A stretch of DNA of 12,731 nucleotides from CAZTVN01 sp964617145 (GCA_964617145.1 CAZTVN010000036.1:1-12731); one strand, 5' to 3'. Positions 1-6,438 are shown, counted from the stretch's first letter. Numbers and translations are program-made. The notes: generated from the sequence alone by a model not told the origin.

Positions 1-277
1 TTTGATGAGTCGCTGCAAGAGCTTTTTGTGATTTTGTTTTGTTCGAAGCAGTGTTTGAGCTAGTGGTTGGAAATATCTTTTCTGTTGGTGAGACATTCTG
101 CAAAAGATGTGCTTGCGTCTCTTTTTGACCAGAATAGTACACAAGAAAAACACCTGCTGTGAGGAACAAAGCTGCCATAAAACTTCCATAAAAATAAAGG
201 CTTTTTTTGTATTCTCGCCTCCATCGCTCTTCTTTTATTTTCGCTCTGATACGTCGGGGAATGTAGTTTTTACTCAT
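1..277 (-). CDS. Single-pass membrane protein, 3' part missing (left window edge)
   Basis: An open frame begins with ATG at 277 (MSKNYIPRRIRAK...) and runs off the left edge, giving 92 residues without a stop. The first 25 or so residues are very basic (RRIRAKIKEERWRREYKK). They are followed by one hydrophobic helix at about residues 28-48 (LYFYGSFMAALFLTAGVFLVYY). The polar, Ser/Thr/Asn-rich stretch that follows looks like an extracytoplasmic linker. The charge pattern predicts the N-terminus in the cytoplasm and the rest outside. I do not recognise the family. There is no Shine-Dalgarno sequence before the ATG, but an extended -10 box lies 35 bases upstream. It is transcribed away from the window, in the same direction as the large surface protein. 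The frame is open with plausible membrane topology, so I believe it is a real gene. Confidence 0.65.
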   Translation of the reverse strand, partial: MSKNYIPRRIRAKIKEERWRREYKKSLYFYGSFMAALFLTAGVFLVYYSGQKETQAHLLQNVSPTEKIFPTTSSNTASNKTKSQKALAATHQ

Positions 278-311
278 ACGATTTAAAGTAAAAAATCAGG
301 TTATGATTCCC

Positions 312-320
312 TTTATACCA
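312..320 (-). promoter_or_regulatory. Extended -10 promoter element for the left-edge membrane protein
   Basis: Read on the minus strand the sequence is TGGTATAAA, an extended -10 (TGnTATAAA), 34 bases before the ATG at 277. No recognisable -35 hexamer lies 16-18 bases further upstream, which is tolerated in extended -10 promoters. The surrounding 278-454 interval is very AT-rich and holds no other gene I can support. Confidence 0.4.
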
Positions 321-454
321 CCCAATCATGAAATTTTTCTAAAATTTTTGTGAAAAAATTCTGAAATCTCGCTCTTTTTGATTTTCACATTCATTAAATT
401 TTACAAAAAGATTGTTTTCGCACAAACTCTTTTGTCTATAGAAGTTTCTAAAAA

Positions 455-3052
455 TTATGCCGCCATTTCTCTTGCTCCTTGATAGGGACTATTTGGTCTG
501 TAAGAAATCGAGAATGTAACCCTATCTCCATGGCGACTCGGAATAATCGCCCCAAGTTGAATCGATTGTCTTCCGATGAGTTGTAGGTTAAGAGCATCTG
601 TCAAATGCTCTGGACAGCTTAGATGGTAACGATTGTCTCCCAATGGTGTTAGGTCTATATCGTCTCTTTCAAAAGATCCACAGACAGCATCCATTTCAGC
701 TATAAACACTCCAAGGTTTTGATCTTCGAGAGCCTCTCCAAGGACTTCATCTATCCGTCTTTTTGAACCTAATCTCATTAAAAATGGTGTCATGAATAAT
801 AAGGTTGTAAGAGGAATTGTACTGTTTGGTATCTTTCCTCCTTGAGCTGTATTACATCCACATCCAGTGCCTCCTCCCTCTTCTGCTAATTGATCTACGG
901 GGGGATTTCCTCCTTCTTGTGGAGTTGGGCTTGCTGTTGTTGGTGATTCTACCAGGTCTTGACAGCCTGGTTCCTCTGCATCTATTAACCCGTTACAATT
1001 ATTATCCACACCATCAGTACAATTTCCAGCTGCAGTATTTTCAGGAATGGTCGATGCTGCCCGAACTTCTCCGTCATTACAATCTGTACCTTCAGGCGGT
1101 TTAAACTCTCCATCACCATCAGCATCTTTATCGCAAAGATCTCCTATTTGATCGCCATCAAGATCTCCTTGGTCAGTATTTGGGACTTCTTTACAATTAT
1201 CTGTTTCATCAGGTACTCCGTCTCCATCGGTATCGATTTTTGGTTCTGGACTTGGACTTGCTGTCCCTGGTTCTGGACTTGGACTTGCTGTCCCTGGTTC
1301 TGGACTTGGACTTGCTGTCCCTNNNNNNNNNNNNNNNNNNNNNNNNNNNNNNNNNNNNNNNNNNNNNNNNNNNNNNNNNNNNNNNNNNNNNNNNNNNNNN
1401 NNNNNNNNNNNNNNNNNNNNNNGTTCTGGACTTGGACTTGCTGTCCCTGGTTCTGGACTTGGACTTGCTGTCCCTGGCTCTGGACTTGGACTTGCTGTCC
1501 CTGGCTTACACTGATTAGCTCCTCCTGAACCGTCATTAGGTTGACCATCATTATTCCTATCTACTGCATAATCGGTTAAATCCATCTCACCATTCTCTTT
1601 AGTTAACCATCCTTCCTCTCCGCAAAACAAACGGAATTGAATGGGAAAATCTCCAGTATTTTGAGCATAAGAACCTCTTGCCGCATCCGGCGCGAGAACT
1701 TTTTCCATGAGATTTATAGCTAATTGAGATGTTTTGCCGCCTGAGGTACTCATTATTCCACTCGCGCCTAAAATAAAATCTCCCACAGATGTCTTGACCG
1801 TTGTTTGCTGGCCTTCGGGACTGGTGATAGTGGTGTCTATGATATTGCCATTGTAGGTCAATATTGTTTGTCCTCCTTCTTGTTGTATGTCATCGGGTTG
1901 GGTCCCGTCGATCTCAGGAGAAGGTGTTGCACTTGGTTCCTCTGTTGGTTCCTCTGTTGGTTCCTCTGTTGGTTCCTCTGTTGGTTCCTCTGTTGGTTCC
2001 TTTGTTGGTTCCTCTGTTGCAGGTGGAGGTGTTGGTTCTCCTGTTACGGGTGTTGGGCTTGGCTCTCCACCTGTTATAGGAACAATATACAATTTTGTTA
2101 TTCCTCCTTGTGACACAGAATAAAAAAGATATCGATCAGAAAGTACGGCTTGAAAAGCGCCAGCAAGCTCATTCGGACAATCCACCTGCACAAAATCTTC
2201 GTAGACGCATACCTTATAATCACTTCCCTGTTTGGTTGTCATGAGTACAATGTCGTCTGACCAATGCCAAGGACGATATTCGAAAGCCGAGGTATGAGCT
2301 ACTTCGCGAGGTGCCGGAGCATCTGGATCTAAATAATTTTCAGAAAGATCGAGAGCATAGACGTTACCTTCTGCAAGAGTAAAATAAATTTCTCTATTAA
2401 GCCCCGGAGATATGCCAACAATCCCATATCCACGGTAGTTGTCAATAAAAATCGGTCTTCCATCTTCGTAAATCGCAGGAGATTCAGTTTCTGGATCTAA
2501 ATCTACTATATACTTTTTGCCATTTATTTCTATATAATCATTAATACCTTCTGTATCAGGCAATTCATTTTCTCCGCTCCACTCCCGAGTCTCTTCATTA
2601 AAAACTTGTTCTAGAAAATTCACACTATTATCTGCTTTTTGTCCTCCTATCGTGACGCTCGTCATGCCATTTCCGCTACTAACAGCATCGGTTGCTCTTT
2701 TTTTCTTCCACCCATTGAGCGGCACTTCTGATTTATTTCTGAAATCGATTTCTTGTCCTGATGTTACATTCATAAGCTTACTCACTCCATCAGGTGACAT
2801 TGTCGTATGATAACCCTTTCTTGGAGCTCCGCATGATGCCGCCAACAAAGATGCGGCTAATCCGAAAGTTCTTACTTTTCCAGGAGAAAGTATTTTTCTC
2901 ATAACTCCTTGAGATAAACCTCTCAGTCCTCTAATAATACCACCTCCTTTTTCTCTTTCAACATCTTCAAACAGTCTTCCACTTTCTCTGCCTGAAAAAA
3001 CGCCATCTTCTAATCGTCTAAAATTCCGCCCCTCTCCACTACCAAGAGCCAT
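455..3052 (-). CDS. Large modular surface lipoprotein with calcium-binding repeats and GCGC/transmembrane segment
   Basis: As assembled it has 865 codons, including 100 N. A lipoprotein-type signal starts at Met51 (MRKILSPGKVR, hydrophobic stretch, then LLAAS-Cys74). Residues 75-330 are beta-rich and propeller-like (repeated YxLDL/YFTLAEG-type strands). A TEEP-repeat linker covers about 345-372, a globular region about 374-516, and a GTASPSPEP linker runs to 604. Thrombospondin type 3-like and MopE-like metal-binding repeats follow (DTDGDGVPDETDNC; DGVDNNCNGLID). Then comes a GCGC motif (730-733), a membrane helix (about 744-760), a basic GSKRR stop and a 99-residue tail. It is probably cell-surface and calcium-binding, perhaps adhesive. 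The position after the PilX-like gene recalls PilY1, but no PilY1 domain is visible. Start choice: ATG 3052 fits the mapped promoter but has no Shine-Dalgarno sequence. ATG 2902 (Met51) gives a classic signal peptide but has AAGGAG only 2 bases away. Residue numbers after 576 depend on the gap size. Confidence 0.8.
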   Translation of the reverse strand: MALGSGEGRNFRRLEDGVFSGRESGRLFEDVEREKGGGIIRGLRGLSQGVMRKILSPGKVRTFGLAASLLAASCGAPRKGYHTTMSPDGVSKLMNVTSGQEIDFRNKSEVPLNGWKKKRATDAVSSGNGMTSVTIGGQKADNSVNFLEQVFNEETREWSGENELPDTEGINDYIEINGKKYIVDLDPETESPAIYEDGRPIFIDNYRGYGIVGISPGLNREIYFTLAEGNVYALDLSENYLDPDAPAPREVAHTSAFEYRPWHWSDDIVLMTTKQGSDYKVCVYEDFVQVDCPNELAGAFQAVLSDRYLFYSVSQGGITKLYIVPITGGEPSPTPVTGEPTPPPATEEPTKEPTEEPTEEPTEEPTEEPTEEPSATPSPEIDGTQPDDIQQEGGQTILTYNGNIIDTTITSPEGQQTTVKTSVGDFILGASGIMSTSGGKTSQLAINLMEKVLAPDAARGSYAQNTGDFPIQFRLFCGEEGWLTKENGEMDLTDYAVDRNNDGQPNDGSGGANQCKPGTASPSPEPGTASPSPEPGTASPSPEXXXXXXXXXXXXXXXXXXXXXXXXXXXXXXXXXXGTASPSPEPGTASPSPEPGTASPSPEPKIDTDGDGVPDETDNCKEVPNTDQGDLDGDQIGDLCDKDADGDGEFKPPEGTDCNDGEVRAASTIPENTAAGNCTDGVDNNCNGLIDAEEPGCQDLVESPTTASPTPQEGGNPPVDQLAEEGGGTGCGCNTAQGGKIPNSTIPLTTLLFMTPFLMRLGSKRRIDEVLGEALEDQNLGVFIAEMDAVCGSFERDDIDLTPLGDNRYHLSCPEHLTDALNLQLIGRQSIQLGAIIPSRHGDRVTFSISYRPNSPYQGAREMAA
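1242..1502 (-). repeat. 27-bp tandem repeat encoding GTASPSPEP, interrupted by an assembly gap
   Basis: Three identical units occupy 1242-1268, 1269-1295 and 1296-1322. After 100 N come a 26-base remainder (1423-1448) and two more units (1449-1475 and 1476-1502, the last with one T-to-C change). Each unit encodes GTASPSPEP, a Pro/Ser/Thr-rich linker between the globular region and the metal-binding repeats. The near-perfect identity explains why short reads could not be assembled across it and suggests recent expansion. Confidence 0.95.
1323..1422. other. 100-N scaffold gap of unknown true length
   Basis: Exactly 100 N lie inside the 27-bp tandem repeat. The left copy ends on a unit boundary at 1322 and the right side resumes at the second base of a unit. 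A gap of 1+27k bases (82, 109 and so on) would keep the register, and 100 does not. It does keep the reading frame (1+99). The N run is therefore a placeholder, and the repeat number and protein length are undetermined. Confidence 0.95.
1935..2018 (-). repeat. 12-bp tandem repeat encoding a (TEEP)n linker
   Basis: Seven consecutive 12-base units (plus-strand reading GGTTCCTCTGTT) encode the acidic, proline-rich TEEP linker of the large surface protein. Only one unit differs (1995-2006, one base, giving Lys for Glu). It joins the N-terminal beta-rich region to the middle region and probably acts as an extended, variable-length spacer. Confidence 0.95.
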
Positions 3053-3072
3053 GACAAGAAAGATGAAAGGTT

Positions 3073-3126
3073 AAGATACTATAAATATATCATTTTTTGT
3101 ATCTTGTCAATGAAATATGTATTGAC
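3073..3126. promoter_or_regulatory. Two abutting inverted repeats covering the surface-protein promoter (candidate operator)
   Basis: AAGATAC (3073-3079) is complementary to GTATCTT (3099-3105), with 19 bases between them. Immediately next to it GTCAAT (3106-3111) is complementary to ATTGAC (3121-3126), with 9 bases between. Together they span from the probable transcription start across the -10 and -35 boxes. Such placement is typical of repressor sites, but AT-rich sequence produces short dyads easily, so this is a candidate only. Confidence 0.35.
3082..3110 (-). promoter_or_regulatory. Promoter of the large surface protein (TTGACA-N17-TATTTA)
   Basis: On the minus strand a perfect -35 box TTGACA (3110-3105) is followed after 17 bases by TATTTA (3087-3082). 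Transcription would start near 3075, about 23 bases before the ATG at 3052, in a pyrimidine-rich leader with no Shine-Dalgarno sequence. The same box pair and spacing recur at 11772-11800, which strengthens both calls. Confidence 0.65.
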
Positions 3127-3131
3127 TCAAC

Positions 3132-4412
3132 CTAATTTTGTATCACAAACTTGAGAGCTCCTGTGGAATGCCCCCGCTTGGCTTCAAGCGATTGTTTGAA
3201 ATTATCGGAAAATCCTTCGGAAATAAAGGTTTGATAGATATCGGCGATCTCTCCGTCTCCCTTCATTTCCACCTGAAATTCGAGATAGGGAACACGACCT
3301 CCTGATTGGTCTACGAGGCTTTGAATAATCTGAAAACTCAACATAGGTCTACGAATGATTCGTTTATCCCAATCCCAGTCTAAGTCCGTAGGTTCATCAG
3401 ACTGAAAATTTGAGGGTTGATTGGTGAGAAAATCAAGAATATTTCCCCAAAAAAGGAAATTGTCTATTCCGTAGTCAATATCTCTATTTATCGTATTTTC
3501 TATGTATAAAACCGTGTATCCTTGTGTTTTATATGCGAGAGTTGGTGAAGAGCCAAAGTCATTAATCAAGGCGGCGTATATTTCCGAATTATATATAAAG
3601 TCTTTATAATCGTTAGTAATATCATCCACGACATCATTCTGCCCCAAATAACAATTTTCGACCTCTTCTGTATCAACGTTCTCACATTCCGCGGTGATTT
3701 CCCAGATGAGTATGGTATCTGAATTTTTCGGATCATCTCCCTCGTCCAAAAGATATCTTTCCCCATCACTCGGCTCATCTGAACACTCATTCCTCCCATC
3801 CTTGCACGGCGTCCTTACCTTGATTTTGAGCTCAGTCATGCCGAGTTCCGCCGGGTTTAAAAGCCCATCACCATCGACATCTTGAAGTCCATTTGCTGGA
3901 TCGGTGTCAGGATCGTACACTCTATATAAAGGTATGGCCACGCTTTCGGCGTAGGCGATCTTGTTCCAATTGCAGGCGTGATTGGGATCGGAATAATTTC
4001 CAATGGGATCGCAGTCAACTCCCGCTGTTCCGGTAGCAGGACGAGGAGTGTAGTATGTGCCATCAGTCCTTGGATCGCAGGTTTGAGGGTCTTCAAGTCT
4101 CGTATCAGGATCATCTTTGTGTTTACATCCTGCCCTACCGACGATTTTCCATTTTACCGTAGCTCTATTGAAATCCATAGAACCAGTTTTCTGAAACCCA
4201 GCCTCGTTGTTTCTCTTTTGAGCGCCGAGCGCCATCTCGAGACCCCCTTCCGCCGCGTAATACGCTTTAGTCGATAAATCAATATTTCTGTTTTCGCGAA
4301 TCGATTCTATCATCGTAGAGCCTATCGCAACGGTAAAAATCGTTATCAGAGCAACCAGCATCAAGGAAATCACCAAAGCAAAACCTTGCTGAGATTTTTT
4401 TGAATGTGTCAT
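3132..4412 (-). CDS. PilX-like minor type IV prepilin with EF-hand-type loop
   Basis: This is a 426-residue prepilin. The leader MTHSKKSQQG is cut before Phe, followed by a 25-residue hydrophobic helix (FALVISLMLVALITIF...). Then comes the YYAAEGGLEMAL motif typical of PilX N-terminal domains. As in that family there is no Glu at mature position 5. The large extracytoplasmic part has eight cysteines (about 96, 112, 134, 147, 203, 210, 243, 254), an even number suited to disulfides. It also has a 12-residue loop DVDGDGLLNPAE (178-189) that matches the EF-hand pattern DxDxDGxxxxxE. I chose ATG 4412 because it gives a normal 10-residue leader and has AGAGAG before it. An in-frame ATG at 4472 would add 20 residues and has no ribosome binding site. 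It follows the PilV-like gene by 86 bases and precedes the surface protein, so it probably belongs to a pilus-tip minor pilin set. Confidence 0.75.
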   Translation of the reverse strand: MTHSKKSQQGFALVISLMLVALITIFTVAIGSTMIESIRENRNIDLSTKAYYAAEGGLEMALGAQKRNNEAGFQKTGSMDFNRATVKWKIVGRAGCKHKDDPDTRLEDPQTCDPRTDGTYYTPRPATGTAGVDCDPIGNYSDPNHACNWNKIAYAESVAIPLYRVYDPDTDPANGLQDVDGDGLLNPAELGMTELKIKVRTPCKDGRNECSDEPSDGERYLLDEGDDPKNSDTILIWEITAECENVDTEEVENCYLGQNDVVDDITNDYKDFIYNSEIYAALINDFGSSPTLAYKTQGYTVLYIENTINRDIDYGIDNFLFWGNILDFLTNQPSNFQSDEPTDLDWDWDKRIIRRPMLSFQIIQSLVDQSGGRVPYLEFQVEMKGDGEIADIYQTFISEGFSDNFKQSLEAKRGHSTGALKFVIQN

Positions 4413-4498
4413 GCTTCTCTCTTTTAATAATTTGAAAAATTTGTGATTAATCTCGAATGTTCCATTTCTCATGATATTTTGTTTTAATCATATAATAC

Positions 4499-5395
4499 TC
4501 AAATGAAATAATTTTCGAGAATCGACTGAAGTTCCACAACTCTTTTCTGCCCATTTTCAAACCAGAGCACCTTTACCGTAACTTTCATAATATTCGTCGC
4601 GCTTGACGAATCTGTTCCATCGCTTTCATTCAAATACTGCACTGAAACTTGCCGATACAACTGCGGAACCGTCGGCGCCAAAACCTCGTTCGTATCCGCG
4701 CCATTTTCACCGATGGTCGTATACACAAAGTGTTCTCTGTCATTAGTATTATTTCCATCACCATCTTTCCCGTCGTCATTCGGCAAAATATCCAAAAAAT
4801 AAAGTTGGTAATCTTTAAGCTCCTCCAATTGCGTCGCATTACCATAATCAAGATTTTCAATATCATTCGCGCTACCAACGCTCGAAACAGGTTCACTTAA
4901 AAACCATTTATAGGTATAGGGCACATCATTATCGTTTTTTAAGTCGTATCTTCCATACATCACTTTATATTTTCCATTCCCGATAAATTGGCTCTCCCCA
5001 GCTTCACATTTTACAAAATAGTCATCAGCACCGGAATCCGTAAATTTATCCGGCCGCTCCCAAAAATTCCAGCATTCATCTTTATTTGAACTATATTGAA
5101 GCCAATTTGAATCCCTGATATTGCGCACCGCTTCTATCCCTTCACGCGCCAAATTTGTGGCTATCATGCGATTTTTGCTCACACGATTGGCCGAAATAGC
5201 CATTACAATCATCCCTGTCGCCACAGAAGCGGCAAGTCCAATAATAAAAATAGAGATGATGACTTCCACCATCGATACCCCATGCTTCTTTTTCAGATGT
5301 TTAAAACCATCCTTAAACGATGAAAAACGCTTTTGCGTTTGAGGTCTCGATGTCAAAATGCCAGCAGAAAATAAGTTTTGCAGAATCCTCTTCAT
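4499..5395 (-). CDS. PilV-like minor type IV prepilin
   Basis: The 298-residue protein has a type III signal: a basic leader ending KKKHG, then VSMVEVIISIFIIGLAA. Glu at mature position 5 is required in most prepilins for methylation and assembly. The next segment (NRMIATNLAREGIEAVRNIRDSNW) is typical of PilV/PulJ-type minor pilins. Two cysteines (about 108 and 130) could form one disulfide. Acidic, Asn/Asp/Gly-rich loops (for example NDDGKDGDGNNTND) may bind a cation. ATG 5395 gives an unusually long 39-residue leader. A TTG at 5431 would make it longer, and no internal ATG lies before the cleavage site, so a non-ATG start closer to the helix is possible. It lies 108 bases after the patatin-like gene and ahead of the PilX-like gene, on the same strand. 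Confidence 0.75.
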   Translation of the reverse strand: MKRILQNLFSAGILTSRPQTQKRFSSFKDGFKHLKKKHGVSMVEVIISIFIIGLAASVATGMIVMAISANRVSKNRMIATNLAREGIEAVRNIRDSNWLQYSSNKDECWNFWERPDKFTDSGADDYFVKCEAGESQFIGNGKYKVMYGRYDLKNDNDVPYTYKWFLSEPVSSVGSANDIENLDYGNATQLEELKDYQLYFLDILPNDDGKDGDGNNTNDREHFVYTTIGENGADTNEVLAPTVPQLYRQVSVQYLNESDGTDSSSATNIMKVTVKVLWFENGQKRVVELQSILENYFI

Positions 5396-5467
5396 ACAAA
5401 CATTTCTACCATAACAATCTTTTCGTCGCAAATGCCTTGAAGTGATTTCATGAAATATTTCACAAAT

Positions 5468-5486
5468 TTTTCAGCACCTCCTTAAC
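5468..5486 (-). repeat. Copy A of the 18-bp dispersed motif TAAGGAGGTGCTGAAAAA
   Basis: On the minus strand TAAGGAGGTGCTGAAAAA is identical over 18 bases to a plus-strand copy at 6393-6410. It contains AAGGAGGTG, the perfect anti-Shine-Dalgarno complement. The nearest ATG is about 25 bases downstream and opens only a 19-codon frame, so it does not serve the PilV-like start in an ordinary way. It is followed by the palindrome TGAAATATTTCA. Confidence 0.6.
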
Positions 5487-5509
5487 AAAACTTTAGTCAA
5501 TCACTAAAG
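5484..5509 (-). terminator. Probable intrinsic terminator of the patatin-like gene
   Basis: On the minus strand CTTTAGT (5509-5503), loop GATTG and ACTAAAG (5497-5491) form a perfect 7-bp stem followed by TTTTGTT. The TAG stop codon of the patatin-like gene lies in the 5' arm. The stem has only two G-C pairs, so termination may be partial, with read-through into the prepilin genes. Confidence 0.45.
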
Positions 5510-6298
5510 CTTCCCCAATTGCTCATTCATAGCGTCTTCGCCAGCTTGAATAAGCATCCGACATTGTTTAGGATTGAGAAAATCCTTCCACCCGACAAGC
5601 CCACTATCAGGCACTTTCGGCTCCAAAACAATATCAGCATCTTTTACGCAAGATTTGGCTTTATTATAACGAAGAATATTGATAGCACGGTGAGAAAGAG
5701 CATAAATATTCGTTCTTTTCCGAACATCTGAAGAAAAATAATTCGCATCGAGATTGACAGCAATGACTTTTTGAGCTCCCATCTTGCGGGCTATATCAAC
5801 AGGGACGGGATTTGAAAGACCTCCATCAGCGAGAAAATGGCCTTGATGCTCAATCGGTTTAAATACCAATGGCACCGAGATACTGGCGCGGAGAGCCAAA
5901 GTTACATCACCAGCAGAAAACGTAACAGAATCACCGCTTTGAAGATCAGTAGCAATGGCGCAAAAAGGAATCTTTAAATCAGAAAAAGAAGCGCTTTGAA
6001 TCTTGTTTCGTATATATTTTTCTATTTTCTTTCCGCTATTTAAGCCCCCACCAAAAGAAGGATCAAACAAAAGATCAAGAATCTCATGCCACCTGTTGGA
6101 AAAAATAATAGACTCAAGCTGAGAAATGTCCTTTTCCAGAGCATAATATCCTCCAATAAGAGCGCCAATGCTCGTACCAGCAATACAATAAATAGGAATT
6201 TTGGCCTTTTCCAAAGCTTTCAAAACACCGATATGCGAAAGCCCTTTCGATCCCCCGCTGCCAAGAGCAAGACCGATTCTAAGAGAGCCATAGTTCAT
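5504..6298 (-). CDS. Patatin-like phospholipase (RssA type)
   Basis: The 264-residue protein has all the landmarks of bacterial patatin-like serine hydrolases. The oxyanion-hole glycine motif GSGGSKG is at residues 13-19. The nucleophile elbow GTSIG is at 41-45 (Ser43). The catalytic-dyad Asp is in ADGG at 157-160 (Asp158), followed by the usual LSNPVPV. Length and order match compact RssA/YchK-like members. The family cleaves acyl esters of phospholipids or other lipids. There is no signal peptide, so it should be cytoplasmic or peripheral to the inner face of the membrane. The ATG at 6298 has no clear ribosome binding site, but the motif spacing from the N-terminus is normal. It lies downstream of the tRNA and upstream of the prepilin genes on the same strand. 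The substrate is unknown, and a link to pili is only positional. Confidence 0.9.
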   Translation of the reverse strand: MNYGSLRIGLALGSGGSKGLSHIGVLKALEKAKIPIYCIAGTSIGALIGGYYALEKDISQLESIIFSNRWHEILDLLFDPSFGGGLNSGKKIEKYIRNKIQSASFSDLKIPFCAIATDLQSGDSVTFSAGDVTLALRASISVPLVFKPIEHQGHFLADGGLSNPVPVDIARKMGAQKVIAVNLDANYFSSDVRKRTNIYALSHRAINILRYNKAKSCVKDADIVLEPKVPDSGLVGWKDFLNPKQCRMLIQAGEDAMNEQLGKL

Positions 6299-6344
6299 AT
6301 TTAAGACAATGAATGATGAGAAGCTTACGAAAACTTTTGTCTGT

Positions 6345-6368
6345 CTACCAGCCTGGGCATGCAGGTAG
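6345..6368. repeat. Imperfect GC-rich palindrome, resembles a CPR dispersed palindromic repeat
   Basis: CTACC (6345-6349) pairs with GGTAG (6364-6368), and the inner GC pairs with GC across a single mismatch, leaving an 8-base loop. It is more GC-rich than its surroundings. Read on the plus strand in one frame it spells FVCLPAWACR. From memory, peptides such as LPAWACRQAG or CLPAGRQAG recur as insertions in many CPR proteins, which suggests a dispersed repeat family. That recollection is not verified here. No protein is encoded: a stop follows at once. Confidence 0.5.
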
Positions 6369-6392
6369 CCGAAGTGTGAAAATCGCGATACC

Positions 6393-6434
6393 TAAGGAGG
6401 TGCTGAAAAACATAGTTTTTCTTAAACCTCCTTA
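6393..6434. repeat. Long inverted repeat just downstream of tRNA-Ala, built from two copies of the TAAGGAGGT motif
   Basis: Plus-strand TAAGGAGGT (6393-6401) pairs with ACCTCCTTA (6426-6434), and GAAAAAC (6405-6411) pairs with GTTTTTC (6415-6421). A small internal loop (3 and 4 bases) separates the stems and a 3-base loop closes the hairpin. The left arm with its flank is copy B of the 18-bp motif TAAGGAGGTGCTGAAAAA. The hairpin begins 5 bases after the tRNA discriminator base, so it could help 3'-end formation or act as a terminator. It is not followed by a T-run on the minus strand. Confidence 0.6.
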
Positions 6435-6438
6435 ATTT

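Noticed and set aside
1242..1502. Regular 27-bp repeats as a CRISPR array
   Set aside because: The units are directly adjacent with no spacers, and they encode an in-frame Pro/Ser/Thr linker inside a long gene.
1805..2113. Plus-strand open frames with CWFL repeats across the TEEP region
   Set aside because: They are antisense shadows of the 12-bp repeat. Low-complexity DNA leaves all frames open, and no start signal or protein feature supports them.
6345..6413. A 22-codon minus-strand frame (ATG 6413) behind a perfect AAGGAGG
   Set aside because: The spacing of 13 bases is long, the site is buried in a strong hairpin, and the frame runs through the palindromic repeat, so it is probably repeat sequence and not a gene. 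A hidden small peptide is not excluded.
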